Shown: positions 46,377 to 55,390, counted from the first letter of the stretch. The stretch is 64,000 bases of DNA from Crenothrix sp. D3 (GCA_002134785.1 MBQZ01000018.1:350618-414617), one strand, 5' to 3'. Notes: generated by a model not told the origin, from the sequence alone. A program made the numbers and translations.

Positions 46377-46646
46377 ATGCCCACAATTAGTATGTTCTAC
46401 GGCATCATTATCAGAATGATGTTTTTTGATACCCAACGTCATCACTTACCGCATATTCATGTTGAATATCAAGGCGAAAAAGCCGTTTTTATTATTCCAG
46501 ATGGCGAATTATTAGAAGGTTCATTGCCTTCAAAAAAAGTGAGTTTAGTTAAAGCGTGGATTATCCTACACGAAGACGAGTTAATGGCAGACTGGACGCT
46601 TGCTGTTAATGGCGAGCCTATTTTTCCAATCAAACCACTACAATAA
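46377..46646 (+). CDS. DUF4160 protein, first copy
   Basis: About 89 residues. MPTISMFYG(I)IIRMMFFDTQRHHLPHIHVEYQGEKA is the signature of DUF4160, small proteins found next to DUF2442 genes and predicted to form toxin-antitoxin-like pairs. The ATG at 46377 is set by homology with the second copy (46908). It ends 2 bp before the DUF2442 start, so the two are coupled. Here the usual DD/HxPPHxH metal-like motif is partly changed (DTQRHHLPHIH), so activity may be reduced. Confidence 0.8.
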   Translation: MPTISMFYGIIIRMMFFDTQRHHLPHIHVEYQGEKAVFIIPDGELLEGSLPSKKVSLVKAWIILHEDELMADWTLAVNGEPIFPIKPLQ

Positions 46647-46648
46647 TT

Positions 46649-46879
46649 ATGTTTCCAGATGTTATTGCTGTCGAAACCCTACCCGATTATTGTTTGTTAC
46701 TCACATTTGCAAACAACGAACAAAAACGTTTCGATATGAAACCCTATTTACACGCCACGGTTTTTCAACCGTTAAAAGACCCCAACATTTTCAACCGCGC
46801 CCACGTTGATTACGGTACAGTGGCGTGGTCTGACGATATTGATATTGCCCCCGAAACACTTTACAGCCTTTCCGTTTAA
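46649..46879 (+). CDS. DUF2442 protein, first copy
   Basis: 76 residues: VETLPDYCLLLTFANNEQKRFDMKPYL and WSDDIDIAPETLYSLSV are typical of DUF2442, a small beta-rich family usually encoded next to DUF4160. Adjacent and co-directional with the DUF4160 gene. Confidence 0.85.
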   Translation: MFPDVIAVETLPDYCLLLTFANNEQKRFDMKPYLHATVFQPLKDPNIFNRAHVDYGTVAWSDDIDIAPETLYSLSV

Positions 46880-46907
46880 TAGCTATTTATTCACAAAAGA
46901 GAATCTT

Positions 46908-47168
46908 ATGCCTACCATCAGTATGTTCTACGGCATTCTTATCAAAATGTTTTTTGACGACCACGCGCCGCCCCACTTTCACGCCGAATATGGGGAATAT
47001 GAACTGGTAATTACCATTAGTCCCATCAAAATTATCAAAGGTGATGCACCCAAGCGCGTTAAATCAATGGTGTTAGAGTGGACAGCTTTACACCAAGAAG
47101 AATTATCACAAGATTGGGAACTTTGTAAAAATATGCAATCACCTTTTCCAATTGAACCCTTGGAATAA
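46908..47168 (+). CDS. DUF4160 protein, second copy
   Basis: About 86 residues. MPTISMFYGILIKMFFDDHAPPHFHAEYGEYE keeps the family motif DDHAPPHFH, unlike the first copy. The 5' leader TTATTCACAAAAGAGAA is shared with the first copy, showing that the whole pair was duplicated in tandem. Two codons overlap the next gene region closely. Confidence 0.85.
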   Translation: MPTISMFYGILIKMFFDDHAPPHFHAEYGEYELVITISPIKIIKGDAPKRVKSMVLEWTALHQEELSQDWELCKNMQSPFPIEPLE

Positions 47169-47172
47169 CGCC

Positions 47173-47466
47173 ATGTTTTACACCATCAAAGCCATCGAAC
47201 CGAATGCCAACAATTACAGTATTAATATAACTTATAGCGATAATAGTGTGATAACTGCTGATTTTAAGGAATTGCTAGAAAAAGGCGTTATGACGGTATT
47301 AAAAAATCCTGTTGTGTTTAATCAAGTGCAAATAGGCAATAAAGGGCGTTCTATTATCTGGCAAGATTACGATATTGATTTTTGTGCGGATAGTTTACGA
47401 TTGAAGTTTTATTCAGCATCAGAAAAAAACAGTACGTCTGCAACGCATTACAATTTTTCTGTTTAA
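47173..47466 (+). CDS. DUF2442 protein, second copy
   Basis: 97 residues, longer than the first copy by a C-terminal tail (SASEKNSTSATHYNFSV). The core ITYSDNSVITADFKELLEKGVM ... IWQDYDIDFCADSLRL is DUF2442. Start ATG 47173 is 4 bp after the DUF4160 stop. Confidence 0.85.
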   Translation: MFYTIKAIEPNANNYSINITYSDNSVITADFKELLEKGVMTVLKNPVVFNQVQIGNKGRSIIWQDYDIDFCADSLRLKFYSASEKNSTSATHYNFSV

Positions 47467-47485
47467 CCACCACAAAAAGGACACC

Positions 47486-48307
47486 ATGAGACCGATTAAA
47501 TTTGATTTACCGCTGAACGGAACACGCATCGCTACTTTAGAGCAATTAGAGGAAAATTTAACGCCTGAAATTTTTGAGGCATTTCGTTCTGGAAAATTAG
47601 CTAAATGGTTACGAGTGCGTTCATTGGATGAACAAGCGGAGGCTGTTGACGCGTTGCTTGCTGGTGATAATGAACGAGAGGTGCAATTACTTAAAGGTTT
47701 ATATGGGGTGTTCGGTGGTGAAACTGACCATGATTTATTGCAAGTAGCAATTACAGAGCGCAAGCGGTCATTGCCTTTATCGCATGAAAGCTACGATATG
47801 GAACTAGAGGCAATTAACGCCGATTTTGCAAAGAAAGAACTCGCTTATCAACAAGAAATTGAGTTATTAAAAAATCCTCCACAACCTAAAGTGGTTGAAA
47901 TCCGTCTTGGGCAGTTTATTGCGCGTGATGATGGTACGGCATTAGATACTGAAACAGGTTTAACATGGTGTCGTTTCGTGTATGGACAGAAGCGGCAAAA
48001 TAATACGGCATCGGATAATGGTATAACAACAGATTGGGACAGTGCGTTAAAGGTAGCCAGAGAATTTAATCAACAAGGTGGCTGTGCTGGATATACTGAT
48101 TGGCGATTACCAACCATTGACGAGCTATCAACATTGATGAGCAAGATTCATGATGTTAATCACATAGCTGTTTTTACAAAAATTGGTGGCGATTTTTGGT
48201 CATCATCCGAATACGATAGTGATTACGCATGTGTGAGTTTCAGTCATGGCAAACGCGAATGGCTTGAAAAAAGCGATAAATGTCATGTTCGCCTAGTGCG
48301 CGGTTAA
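47486..48307 (+). CDS. Shared N-terminal module fused to a DUF1566 domain
   Basis: 273 residues. N-terminal ~75 residues (RPIKFDLPLNGTRIATLEQL ... SGKLAKWLR.RSLDEQA) form a small helical module that recurs at 48353. After a coiled-coil linker, the C-terminal ~130 residues are a DUF1566 (Lcl-type) C-lectin-like domain: DTETGLTWCRF, GGCAGYTDWRLPTIDEL, FWSSSEYD, VRLVRG. DUF1566 domains occur in surface or ligand-binding proteins. No signal peptide. The pairing with the 48.3 kb gene suggests a modular family with swapped C-termini. Confidence 0.75.
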   Translation: MRPIKFDLPLNGTRIATLEQLEENLTPEIFEAFRSGKLAKWLRVRSLDEQAEAVDALLAGDNEREVQLLKGLYGVFGGETDHDLLQVAITERKRSLPLSHESYDMELEAINADFAKKELAYQQEIELLKNPPQPKVVEIRLGQFIARDDGTALDTETGLTWCRFVYGQKRQNNTASDNGITTDWDSALKVAREFNQQGGCAGYTDWRLPTIDELSTLMSKIHDVNHIAVFTKIGGDFWSSSEYDSDYACVSFSHGKREWLEKSDKCHVRLVRG

Positions 48308-48352
48308 TAATAATTTTACCTATCAAAAGCAATTTAATTCCAAAACAAAATT

Positions 48353-49255
48353 ATGAAACCGATTAAATTTGATTTACCGCTGAACGGCACAAGAATCGCT
48401 ACCTTAGAACAATTAGAGGAAAACTTAACCCCTGAAATTTTTGAGCCGTTTAGGTCAGGAAAATTGGCTAAATGGTTGCGAGCGCGTTCATTGGATGAAC
48501 AAGCAGGGGCGATTGAGGCGTTATTGGCGGCTGATAATGAACACGAAATACAGTTATTTAAAGGTTTGTGCGAGTTATTTGTCAGAGAAGTTGATGAAAA
48601 TGATGCACGCGAAGCGGTTAAGGAATACAAGGCTGTTACGCCGTCTGCTGAAAATTCAAACGATGAAGAGACTGAGCTGTTCAAAGCACAACTTGCAGCC
48701 AAAGAACTTGAAATTGAGCAATTGAAAAGTTCATCCGAAATAAAGAAATACAAATACCAAGTCAATGAAGAACTTTTGGGTAAAATTCACGATAAAAATT
48801 CTAACATTTACACCAAAGGTAAAATTCCATCATTTAAATTGAAAACGCAACAAGCAAGTTTTGATAAAAAGCTCCAAGAATTATCGGTTAAAAAAGAAGA
48901 TATTTTGGCTGTTCATATAAAATTTACAGAAGGTGGCCCTAAATATGAGATACGGGATTTTTGGTGTTTAACTCCCGACTTTTTCTATTCATCCTCTTCA
49001 GGGTTTAGGCTTAGAAGGAGTGAGATTGACTTAAAACTTTTTCTCAGAAATATTTACTATATTTATTCCGATAAAAAAAGCGGATGGCTTTCAGAAATAA
49101 TCATTAATCACACTGTCTGCGAGAATGAGGTACTTTGTAATAATGAAAATCTTATTAACTTTTTGGTTGATTATCTTGGGCTTAATGCAATGCCACTCGA
49201 TGCACTTTATGTAAATCCCTTCGATGAAACTTGCAACGATACCCATTTAATTTAA
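48353..49255 (+). CDS. Same N-terminal module with an unrelated C-terminal domain
   Basis: 300 residues. The first ~75 residues are nearly the same as in the preceding gene (KPIKFDLPLNGTRIATLEQL), also at the DNA level, after a short coiled-coil linker (ELFKAQLAAKELEIEQLKSS). The last ~170 residues (from KYKYQVNEELLG) are a different alpha/beta domain I do not recognise; it begins with a linker much like those in stress-response or restriction-like proteins. Cytoplasmic. The N-terminal module looks like a shared docking or sensor unit. Confidence 0.7.
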   Translation: MKPIKFDLPLNGTRIATLEQLEENLTPEIFEPFRSGKLAKWLRARSLDEQAGAIEALLAADNEHEIQLFKGLCELFVREVDENDAREAVKEYKAVTPSAENSNDEETELFKAQLAAKELEIEQLKSSSEIKKYKYQVNEELLGKIHDKNSNIYTKGKIPSFKLKTQQASFDKKLQELSVKKEDILAVHIKFTEGGPKYEIRDFWCLTPDFFYSSSSGFRLRRSEIDLKLFLRNIYYIYSDKKSGWLSEIIINHTVCENEVLCNNENLINFLVDYLGLNAMPLDALYVNPFDETCNDTHLI

Positions 49256-49260
49256 AATCA

Positions 49261-49352
49261 GTCAGGTAGGATGGGCAAACGGCTCTATCGTTTGCCCACG
49301 CTGAACTTTGACATAATCGGTGGGCAAGCAAAAAGACGCTTGCCCACCCTAC
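49261..49352. repeat. Two hairpins before the third toxin-antitoxin pair
   Basis: GGGCAAACG...CGTTTGCCC and GGTGGGCAAGC...GCTTGCCCACC, both perfect, in a single 92 bp unit. This GGGCAAACG/GGTGGGCAAGCG type of unit is a common dispersed repeat form. Confidence 0.7.
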
Positions 49353-49403
49353 TTGACTCAAGTAGTCAGGTAGATACATTAACAACAAAAGAGACAGGTT
49401 GCC

Positions 49404-49646
49404 ATGTTAAACATAGCCCTACAAGACGCTCAAAATAAACTCCCTGAATTAATCCAGTTAGTTGAGCAAGGTGAAGAAATTTTTATCCTAGGTGATAATA
49501 AAATACGCATAAAGCTAGTTTCTTGCACCGAAAAACCTAAAAAAAGACTATTCGGTCAACATCGAGGGCTTGTAACCATGAGCGAAGATTTTGATAGTCC
49601 TTTACCCGATAGTTTTTGGCTGGGCAATGATGAAAGTTCTTCTTGA
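49404..49646 (+). CDS. Antitoxin of the Phd/YefM type
   Basis: 80 residues. LNIALQDAQNKLPELIQLVEQGEEIFILGDNKIRIKLV has the Phd/YefM DNA-binding pattern, then RLFGQHRGLVTMSEDFDSPLPDSFW, the usual toxin-wrapping segment before a PIN partner. The toxin start codon lies inside its 3' end. Confidence 0.88.
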   Translation: MLNIALQDAQNKLPELIQLVEQGEEIFILGDNKIRIKLVSCTEKPKKRLFGQHRGLVTMSEDFDSPLPDSFWLGNDESSS

Positions 49647-50016
49647 TACTCATGCTTTCATTTGGCTAGACACACAGCCAGAAAAACTATCGAAAACGGC
49701 GTTAGAGGTTTGTCAAAATGTCGATAATCAACTGTATTTGAGCATGGCAAGCGTGTGGGAAATGCAAATTAAAGTGCAGTTAGGTAAATTGGATTTAAGA
49801 ATTCCTTTGGCTGAGATGCTGAAAGTGCAACAACAAGACAATGATTTAAAGGTTCTCAGTATTACGCTGGAGCATATCTACCAATTACAAAGCCTGCCTT
49901 TTCACCATAACGACCCATTTGATCGCCTGATTATCGCGCAAAATTCTCTTGAAAATATGACACTGGTGAGCGCAGATGGAAAGTTTCAAAATTACGATAT
50001 TTCTGTGTTGTGGTAA
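49630..50016 (+). CDS. PIN-domain toxin (VapC-like)
   Basis: About 128 residues: KVLLDTHAFIWLDTQPEKLSK is the VapC opening, with further acidic residues at MASVWEMQ and FDRLIIAQ. Overlaps the antitoxin by about 17 bp. The LLDTHxFxW form belongs to the VapC subgroup that is common with Phd antitoxins. Confidence 0.88.
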   Translation: MKVLLDTHAFIWLDTQPEKLSKTALEVCQNVDNQLYLSMASVWEMQIKVQLGKLDLRIPLAEMLKVQQQDNDLKVLSITLEHIYQLQSLPFHHNDPFDRLIIAQNSLENMTLVSADGKFQNYDISVLW

Positions 50017-50051
50017 CACTGCACTTAATTTAAAACAACACTGAGAAAACC

Positions 50052-51557
50052 ATGTCCAACACCGAAACCCTGTACAGCAACATCCGCGCTCATATCGAAT
50101 CTAATTATCCGCTGTTATATCTGGTCACGTTTGAAGAACAACAAGCCGATGCACTGATTACCCGACTTGCTGCCGAAGATAAACGCAAAATTTTTGAATG
50201 GAATCTGGCGCGGGGTGTGGTGAGTTTTGACCATAAAAACCCGCAAACCCCCGACTATCAAGATTTAGCCAAAACGCTGGAAAATTGGTTAAACGATGAT
50301 TTAACAGGGCATTTTTTGATTATCAAAGATGCCCATTTAGCCATGCGTGATAATCCGTTGGTGATTGCGCGTTTAAAAGCCTTAGCCAATAAATTACTGC
50401 ATGACAGCGATACCAATGCCACGGTGATTTTGGTTTCTTCGCAAGCGTGTATTCCGCCTGAGTTGGAAAAATTTATTACCTTGTTTGATTTGCCGTTGCC
50501 CGATGAAGAAAAAATTCGCGCGGTGATTAATGACTTTGTTGGCAAGCTGGAAGAAACCATTGATGATAAGTCGTTAGCCGATTTAACGCTGGCGTTTCGA
50601 GGTTTGAGTGAGCATGAAATCACTCAATTGCTGTATCGCGGCTATCAACAAGACGGTGAAATTAACAGTGATGATGTGGCGTTGGTGTTAAAAGAAAAAG
50701 AACAAATTATCAAAAAATCGGGCATTCTCGATATGGTGGCAACGGCTGAGCAATTGGATAATGTCGGTGGTTTAACGCAGTTAAAAACATGGTTGAAACA
50801 AAAAGCCCACGTTCTGCACAATTTAAACGATGCCTTAGCGTTTGGTGTGGAAGCTCCTAAAGGTGTGATGATTGTCGGAATGCCAGGTTGTGGTAAATCC
50901 TTAACCGCCAAAGCTACTGCGTCCTTATTTAAACTGCCGTTATTGCGCTTAGATGTTGGCTCGTTAATGGGTAAATATGTCGGTGAAAGTGAATCGAATA
51001 TGCGCCGCGCCTTACAACTTGCCGAAGCGGTTAGCCCGTGTGTGTTATGGGTCGATGAACTGGAAAAAGCCTTTGTCGGTATCGGCAGTGGCGGCGCAGG
51101 TTCAGAAGTTGCCACGCGGCTGTTTGGTTATTTTTTAACGTGGATGCAGGATAAAACAGGCGCGGTGTTTGTGTTAGCCACGGCGAATGATATTTCTGCG
51201 TTGCCGCCTGAGTTATTACGCAAAGGGCGGTTTGATGAGATTTTTTATGTGGACTTTCCTAATTGCAGTGAACGTGAAGGCATTTTTGATATTCACTTAA
51301 ACAAACGCCATAAAAAAACTAACGCGGTTGATGTGAAAAAACTAGCTGGAAAAACCGATGGCTTTTCAGGTGCAGATATTGAAGCGGTGGTGAAAGAAGC
51401 GATTGAAGTAGCGTTTGTCGCTAATCGTGCCGCGTTGACTACCGAGGGATTGATTAAAGTTATCGACAATACGCACCCGCTAAAAGTGGTGATGAAAGAT
51501 AAGGTGCAGGAATACGCAGATAAATTTGCTAATTTGAAAATTAAACCTGCATCATAA
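50052..51557 (+). CDS. AAA+ ATPase of the Ycf46 type
   Basis: 501 residues. N-terminal ~230 residues form a divergent AAA-like/alpha-beta part, and the second domain is a canonical AAA+ core: Walker A GMPGCGKSLTAKA, Walker B VLWVDELEKAF, arginine finger region LLRKGRFDEIFYVDFP, and the lid GFSGADIEAVVKEA. Matches the Ycf46 proteins of cyanobacteria and plastids, whose role is thought to be in carbon-acquisition or protein-remodelling regulation; not proven in proteobacteria. It follows the VapC gene by 35 bp. Confidence 0.88.
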   Translation: MSNTETLYSNIRAHIESNYPLLYLVTFEEQQADALITRLAAEDKRKIFEWNLARGVVSFDHKNPQTPDYQDLAKTLENWLNDDLTGHFLIIKDAHLAMRDNPLVIARLKALANKLLHDSDTNATVILVSSQACIPPELEKFITLFDLPLPDEEKIRAVINDFVGKLEETIDDKSLADLTLAFRGLSEHEITQLLYRGYQQDGEINSDDVALVLKEKEQIIKKSGILDMVATAEQLDNVGGLTQLKTWLKQKAHVLHNLNDALAFGVEAPKGVMIVGMPGCGKSLTAKATASLFKLPLLRLDVGSLMGKYVGESESNMRRALQLAEAVSPCVLWVDELEKAFVGIGSGGAGSEVATRLFGYFLTWMQDKTGAVFVLATANDISALPPELLRKGRFDEIFYVDFPNCSEREGIFDIHLNKRHKKTNAVDVKKLAGKTDGFSGADIEAVVKEAIEVAFVANRAALTTEGLIKVIDNTHPLKVVMKDKVQEYADKFANLKIKPAS

Positions 51558-51628
51558 CTGGTTGAGTTTAAACAACCGACAGCATTAGTCACGCATGATA
51601 AAATGAATCCTTTGCTTATTAATATCTC

Positions 51629-52564
51629 ATGCAATTAATTAGAGGCTTATCCCGTTTAAAACCTTTTCCACAAGGTTGTGTACTCACCATTGGCAATTTT
51701 GATGGGCTACATTTAGGGCATCGTGCCATTATTGAAAAACTGGCAGAACGCGGTAAAACCCTCGATTTACCCGTCGTGGTGATGATTTTTGAACCGCAAC
51801 CGTTAGAGTATTTTTTAGCTAATAACGTGCCGCCACGATTAATGCGACTGCGTGAAAAAGTGATGCAATTTAACAAATTACCCGTGGATTATTTGCTCAT
51901 CGTCAATTTTAATCGCCAGTTTGCTAACTGCGACGCAGAGCAGTTTATTAACGACATTTTGCTAGAAAAACTCAATGTTAAGCATCTCGTCATCGGTGAT
52001 GATTTTCATTTTGGTAAAGCGCGGTGTGGTAATTTTGCCTTACTGAAAGAGCAAGGTAAGCGACACGGTTTTACCGTTGAAAATACCCTGTCTTGTTATG
52101 CAGACGGGCTACGGATTAGTAGCACACTGATTCGAGATGCCTTAAGTGTCGGTGATTTAACACAAGTCGAACACTTATTAGGGCATAGTTATTCAATTTT
52201 TGGGCGTGTTGCTCATGGCGATAAACGCGGACGAACGCTGGGCTTTCCCACGGCTAATATCAATTTATTCAGAAAAAATACCCCGATTAATGGCGTGTTT
52301 GCCGTTACCATGACGGGTATTGATAATATAGAATATTCAGGTGTTGCCAATGTTGGCACGCGCCCTACGTTTGATGGAGGCTCTAAAGTGATACTAGAAA
52401 CCCATTTGTTTGATTTCAATAAAGACATTTATGCTCGCACCATTGAAGTGCATTTTAAACATAAAATTCGTGGTGAAATGCAGTTTAATTCCTTAGCCGA
52501 ACTGCAAGCGCAAATTGTCAATGATGTCGCTGCCGCTAAGGATTTTTTTGCCAAGTCATGCTAA
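51629..52564 (+). CDS. ribF: Bifunctional riboflavin kinase/FAD synthetase
   Basis: 311 residues. N-terminal FMN adenylyltransferase with TIGNFDGLHLGH and the KVMQFNKL and ISSTLIRDAL motifs; C-terminal riboflavin kinase with RGRTLGFPTANI. Provides FMN and FAD, including for the flavoproteins at 57-61 kb. Overlaps gloB by 7 bp. In most gammaproteobacteria ribF precedes ileS; here it is 41 kb away. Confidence 0.97.
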   Translation: MQLIRGLSRLKPFPQGCVLTIGNFDGLHLGHRAIIEKLAERGKTLDLPVVVMIFEPQPLEYFLANNVPPRLMRLREKVMQFNKLPVDYLLIVNFNRQFANCDAEQFINDILLEKLNVKHLVIGDDFHFGKARCGNFALLKEQGKRHGFTVENTLSCYADGLRISSTLIRDALSVGDLTQVEHLLGHSYSIFGRVAHGDKRGRTLGFPTANINLFRKNTPINGVFAVTMTGIDNIEYSGVANVGTRPTFDGGSKVILETHLFDFNKDIYARTIEVHFKHKIRGEMQFNSLAELQAQIVNDVAAAKDFFAKSC

Positions 52565-53322
52565 AAATTATTCAAATCCCCGTCTTAACCGACAATTATA
52601 TTTATCTGCTACACGATACTATTTCAGGTGAAACAGCGGCAGTTGATCCCGCCGTGGCTGAACCTGTTTTGCAGGTTCTAAAACAACGTGGCTGGCAACT
52701 GACCTATATTTTTAACACCCATCATCATGGCGATCACGTCGGTGGTAATTTAGAATTAAAACAGCATACAGGCTGTCAGATTATTGGCGCGAACGCTGAT
52801 AAGCATAGAATCCCCGCCATTGATAAAACGGTAGAAGAAGGTGATGTGGTCAAACTAGGCACGCATACTGCCCAAGTGATAGCAACCACAGGGCATACCA
52901 GCGGGCATATCGTGTATTATTTTGCTGATAATAACGCGCTGTTTTGTGGAGATACCTTATTTGTCATGGGCTGTGGGCGGTTGTTTGAAGGCAGTGCGGA
53001 ACAGTTGTGGCAATCGTTGCAAAAATTAAAAGCTCTTCCTGCTGAAACTCGTGTGTATTGCGCTCATGAATACAGTGAAGCTAATGCGCGGTTTGCCTTA
53101 AGTGTTGAACCTGATAATGTCGCCTTGCAACAGAAAATGCTATTTGTTCAGCAACAACGAGCAGAAAATTTACCCACCGTACCATCGACTATCAGTGATG
53201 AATTGGCGACCAATCCTTTTTTAAGAGAGGATAGCCCTGCTATACGCGCCACTATTAATGCGATAGCGAATACTTCCGTTGAAGTGTTTGCCAAATTACG
53301 GCGATTGAAAGACAGTTTTTAA
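52558..53322 (+). CDS. gloB: Hydroxyacylglutathione hydrolase (glyoxalase II)
   Basis: Hydrolyses S-lactoylglutathione in methylglyoxal removal. 254 residues. Metal site THHHGDHVGGN, GHTSGHIVY, the FCGDTLFVMGCGRLFEG loop and the CAHEYSEAN ligand are all present; the C-terminal half is the glutathione-binding helical domain. Translationally coupled to ribF. Confidence 0.97.
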   Translation: MLKIIQIPVLTDNYIYLLHDTISGETAAVDPAVAEPVLQVLKQRGWQLTYIFNTHHHGDHVGGNLELKQHTGCQIIGANADKHRIPAIDKTVEEGDVVKLGTHTAQVIATTGHTSGHIVYYFADNNALFCGDTLFVMGCGRLFEGSAEQLWQSLQKLKALPAETRVYCAHEYSEANARFALSVEPDNVALQQKMLFVQQQRAENLPTVPSTISDELATNPFLREDSPAIRATINAIANTSVEVFAKLRRLKDSF

Positions 53323-53694
53323 TCAGTGAGTAGAGTATCTACACGGATTGATAGCATCAAATTTGTAGATCGAGGCGGTAGCCATAACCCGACAAAAGCG
53401 CGGATTATGCCGTGTACGTTGATGTTACTGAAAATGTCGGATTGCGCATCTACTCGGCTGCGCTGTTCTCGTTGCTAGGAAAAAACTCAACTATTTAACT
53501 TCATTTGGTAACTTAAACCTTTGCGCGGCTCTAACTCAACTGCTTTATCAGTCGGTGCTATTTCAACTAGGTTAATTTTTGCTAAGTTTTGTAAGTCTGT
53601 TTAGCGTCGTGTAATCAGACATTTTGGGTGACTGCGTGTTTATGTAAAGCCAACTCAGAGCCGTCTTTCTTTTGTTACTATTACTAAAATTGTC
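53323..53694. other. Intergenic region with a short inverted repeat, no gene seen
   Basis: 372 bp. Only a short inverted repeat ATCTACA...TGTAGAT (about 53336-53378) stands out. No open frame resembling a family on either strand, and no structured RNA I can name. Confidence 0.4.
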
Positions 53695-53910
53695 TCAGTG
53701 CCAACCTATCAGCCAACAGGATGAATCTTTGAGTGTCTGCCAATCAATTTCGTAGATATTCTTGTTGATAACTGCTTCCAACTCGCAAGCGATAATCTCT
53801 TCATTTTCTGCACGGATCAGTTTGGTTACTATAAAGTGACGTTCTTTTTGTTTCGGTTTAACTGCCGTCCATTTTGATAACAGTAGTTTATTGGGGTTTA
53901 TTTGATTCAT
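53695..53910 (-). CDS. TIGR02450-type Trp-rich small protein
   Basis: 71 residues: NPNKLLLSKWTAVKPKQKERHFIVTKLIR ... ELEAVINKNIYEIDWQTLKDSSCWLIGWH. The SKWTA opening and the W..L.D...W..GW ending define the TIGR02450 family. It is often encoded next to cryptochrome/photolyase-type genes. Function unknown. Start ATG 53910 lies 5 bp after the upstream DCC gene, so the two form one operon. Confidence 0.85.
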   Translation of the reverse strand: MNQINPNKLLLSKWTAVKPKQKERHFIVTKLIRAENEEIIACELEAVINKNIYEIDWQTLKDSSCWLIGWH

Positions 53911-53915
53911 GATGG

Positions 53916-54320
53916 CTATTCTTTGATTTGTTTTTTGCCAGTAAGCGGCAAACGATAGCGAGCAAAAATACGATAGCAACATTCCATTAACGGTAATAGT
54001 AAGGGTACGTTTTCGATAATGGCAGCGATGCGGCGATAATAAGGCAGTTGCTTCCACACTTGTAAAAAACCCAGTACGCCTGATTGCAGTTGCTGATTTT
54101 CGTCAATGACGTGCAGCCGATCCATAGTCTGTTTGTAAGTTAAGCCCGCTTTTGCCAATGCCGCTTTGTCCTGACTAATATCCACCCAATGAATATTGCC
54201 CGCTTTATCGAGTTTTTTCATCGCGTTGATTTCAATATTACAGAGAGGGCATTCGCCATCATGAAAGCAGGTTACTTTTGGCGGTGAGACGGTTGTTTTT
54301 AGTGGAGATGGGGCAGTCAT
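53916..54320 (-). CDS. DCC-family (DUF393) thiol-redox-like protein
   Basis: 134 residues with the family motif CFHDGECPLCNIEI (the D-x-x-C-x-x-C core) and a C-terminal LPYYRRIAAIIENVPLLLPLMEC helix. DCC proteins are thioredoxin-like and frequently sit near photolyase, PsiE and TIGR02450 genes. Role not known; partner of the next small gene. Confidence 0.87.
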   Translation of the reverse strand: MTAPSPLKTTVSPPKVTCFHDGECPLCNIEINAMKKLDKAGNIHWVDISQDKAALAKAGLTYKQTMDRLHVIDENQQLQSGVLGFLQVWKQLPYYRRIAAIIENVPLLLPLMECCYRIFARYRLPLTGKKQIKE

Positions 54321-54347
54321 TTAAAATCCTAAGTTGCATAGGTAAAT

Positions 54348-54376
54348 GTTGGGTTGCCAAAAAGCGGCAACTCAAC
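54348..54376. terminator. Hairpin upstream of the DCC gene
   Basis: Arms GTTGGGTTGCC / GGCAACTCAAC with one mismatch around AAAAAGC, followed by family D repeat. It lies between the DUF523-DUF1722 and DCC genes and could end transcription from the former. Confidence 0.5.
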
Positions 54377-54386
54377 CTACGGTACT

Positions 54387-54444
54387 CAGGAGTAAAACCG
54401 CTTTAGCTGTTTTCTCGCCAATAGCTGAAGCGATTGGACTCCTG
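54387..54444. repeat. Double-hairpin repeat (family D), copy 2
   Basis: CAGGAGTAAAACCGCTTTAGCTGTTTTCTCGCCAATAGCTGAAGCGATTGGACTCCTG, same plan as 46295-46350 with scattered changes that keep the stems. Confidence 0.8.
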
Positions 54445-54454
54445 CATTTTTGAT

Positions 54455-55390
54455 TCATAACTGATTAATCAGTTGTAATTCCTGCGGATACGGGGACATA
54501 TAATAAGAGTCCTCAATATAGGCATCGGGGCTTTGGCGGAAGTGATGCTTTAATAAAGTGAGCGGGACAATTAATGGAATTTCACCGTGGCGGTAGCGTT
54601 CAATTAATTCACATAATTCGGCTTTGTTATCTGCGCTGAGTTCTTTTTTTAAATAGCCTTGAATATGTTGTAAGACGTTGACGTGATTACTACGATTAAC
54701 CACGGTTTTTAACTGCGTCATTAATTGCAAAATATACTGCTCGGCAATTACTGACACATTCGCCTTAGTCGCGGTCGCCAATAACTGACCTAGAGGCTGA
54801 TAATCGCCATGACTCATGATGATTAATTTGTGTCGGGCATGAAAACGCGTTAAAGATTGTGGACTCAAACCATCGGTTACTAGCTGTTTCCAGCGATACA
54901 ATACATAAACCCTCTGTATAAAATTCTCTCGTAAACCTGCATCGCCTAAACGTCCTTCTTCTTCAACAGGCAGTAATGGATGGTTACGCATCATAATCTC
55001 GGTATAAATACCGACTCCTACACGGTGTGGAATATCACCAGAAAACACTTTAACGCGCTCCATACCACAACTAGGCGAATCCTTTTTTAGAATATAGCCG
55101 CATAGCTCAGTATGATTTACTTGTTCAGCGTAATCGCGTAACCGCTCAGTGACATCATGGTCAGGGTTTTTAATCACCACGCACCGTATCGCATTATCTT
55201 GTTTTATTAAGTGCATGGTTGGGCGCGGCGTACCCAAGCCAATCGCCATTTCAGGACAAAACGGACGAAAATCAAAATAGTGCGACAGGGTGCCGACAAT
55301 ATAAGCATCACGCTTATGTCCACCATCAAAACGAACGTTATCACCCAGTAAACAGCTACTGATACCGACAGGAATTTTTAACTTAGTCAT
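54455..55390 (-). CDS. DUF523-DUF1722 protein (YbgA-related)
   Basis: 311 residues. N-terminal DUF523 (~150 residues) with GISSCLLGDNVRFDGGHKRDAYIV, the CPEMAIGLGTPRPTM block and the YILKKDSPSCGM motif; C-terminal DUF1722 (RFHARHKLIIMSHGDYQPLGQLL ... VPLTLLKHHFR). In E. coli the related ybgA lies in the phr (photolyase) operon, and such proteins are often near light- or UV-response genes. Biochemical role uncertain; the conserved cysteines suggest metal or thiol chemistry. Its start overlaps the end of a PsiE-type remnant. Confidence 0.9.
   Translation of the reverse strand: MTKLKIPVGISSCLLGDNVRFDGGHKRDAYIVGTLSHYFDFRPFCPEMAIGLGTPRPTMHLIKQDNAIRCVVIKNPDHDVTERLRDYAEQVNHTELCGYILKKDSPSCGMERVKVFSGDIPHRVGVGIYTEIMMRNHPLLPVEEEGRLGDAGLRENFIQRVYVLYRWKQLVTDGLSPQSLTRFHARHKLIIMSHGDYQPLGQLLATATKANVSVIAEQYILQLMTQLKTVVNRSNHVNVLQHIQGYLKKELSADNKAELCELIERYRHGEIPLIVPLTLLKHHFRQSPDAYIEDSYYMSPYPQELQLINQL

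Noticed and set aside
53323..53694. Riboswitch or small RNA in the gap after gloB
   Set aside because: Only a short inverted repeat; no conserved riboswitch core recognised.
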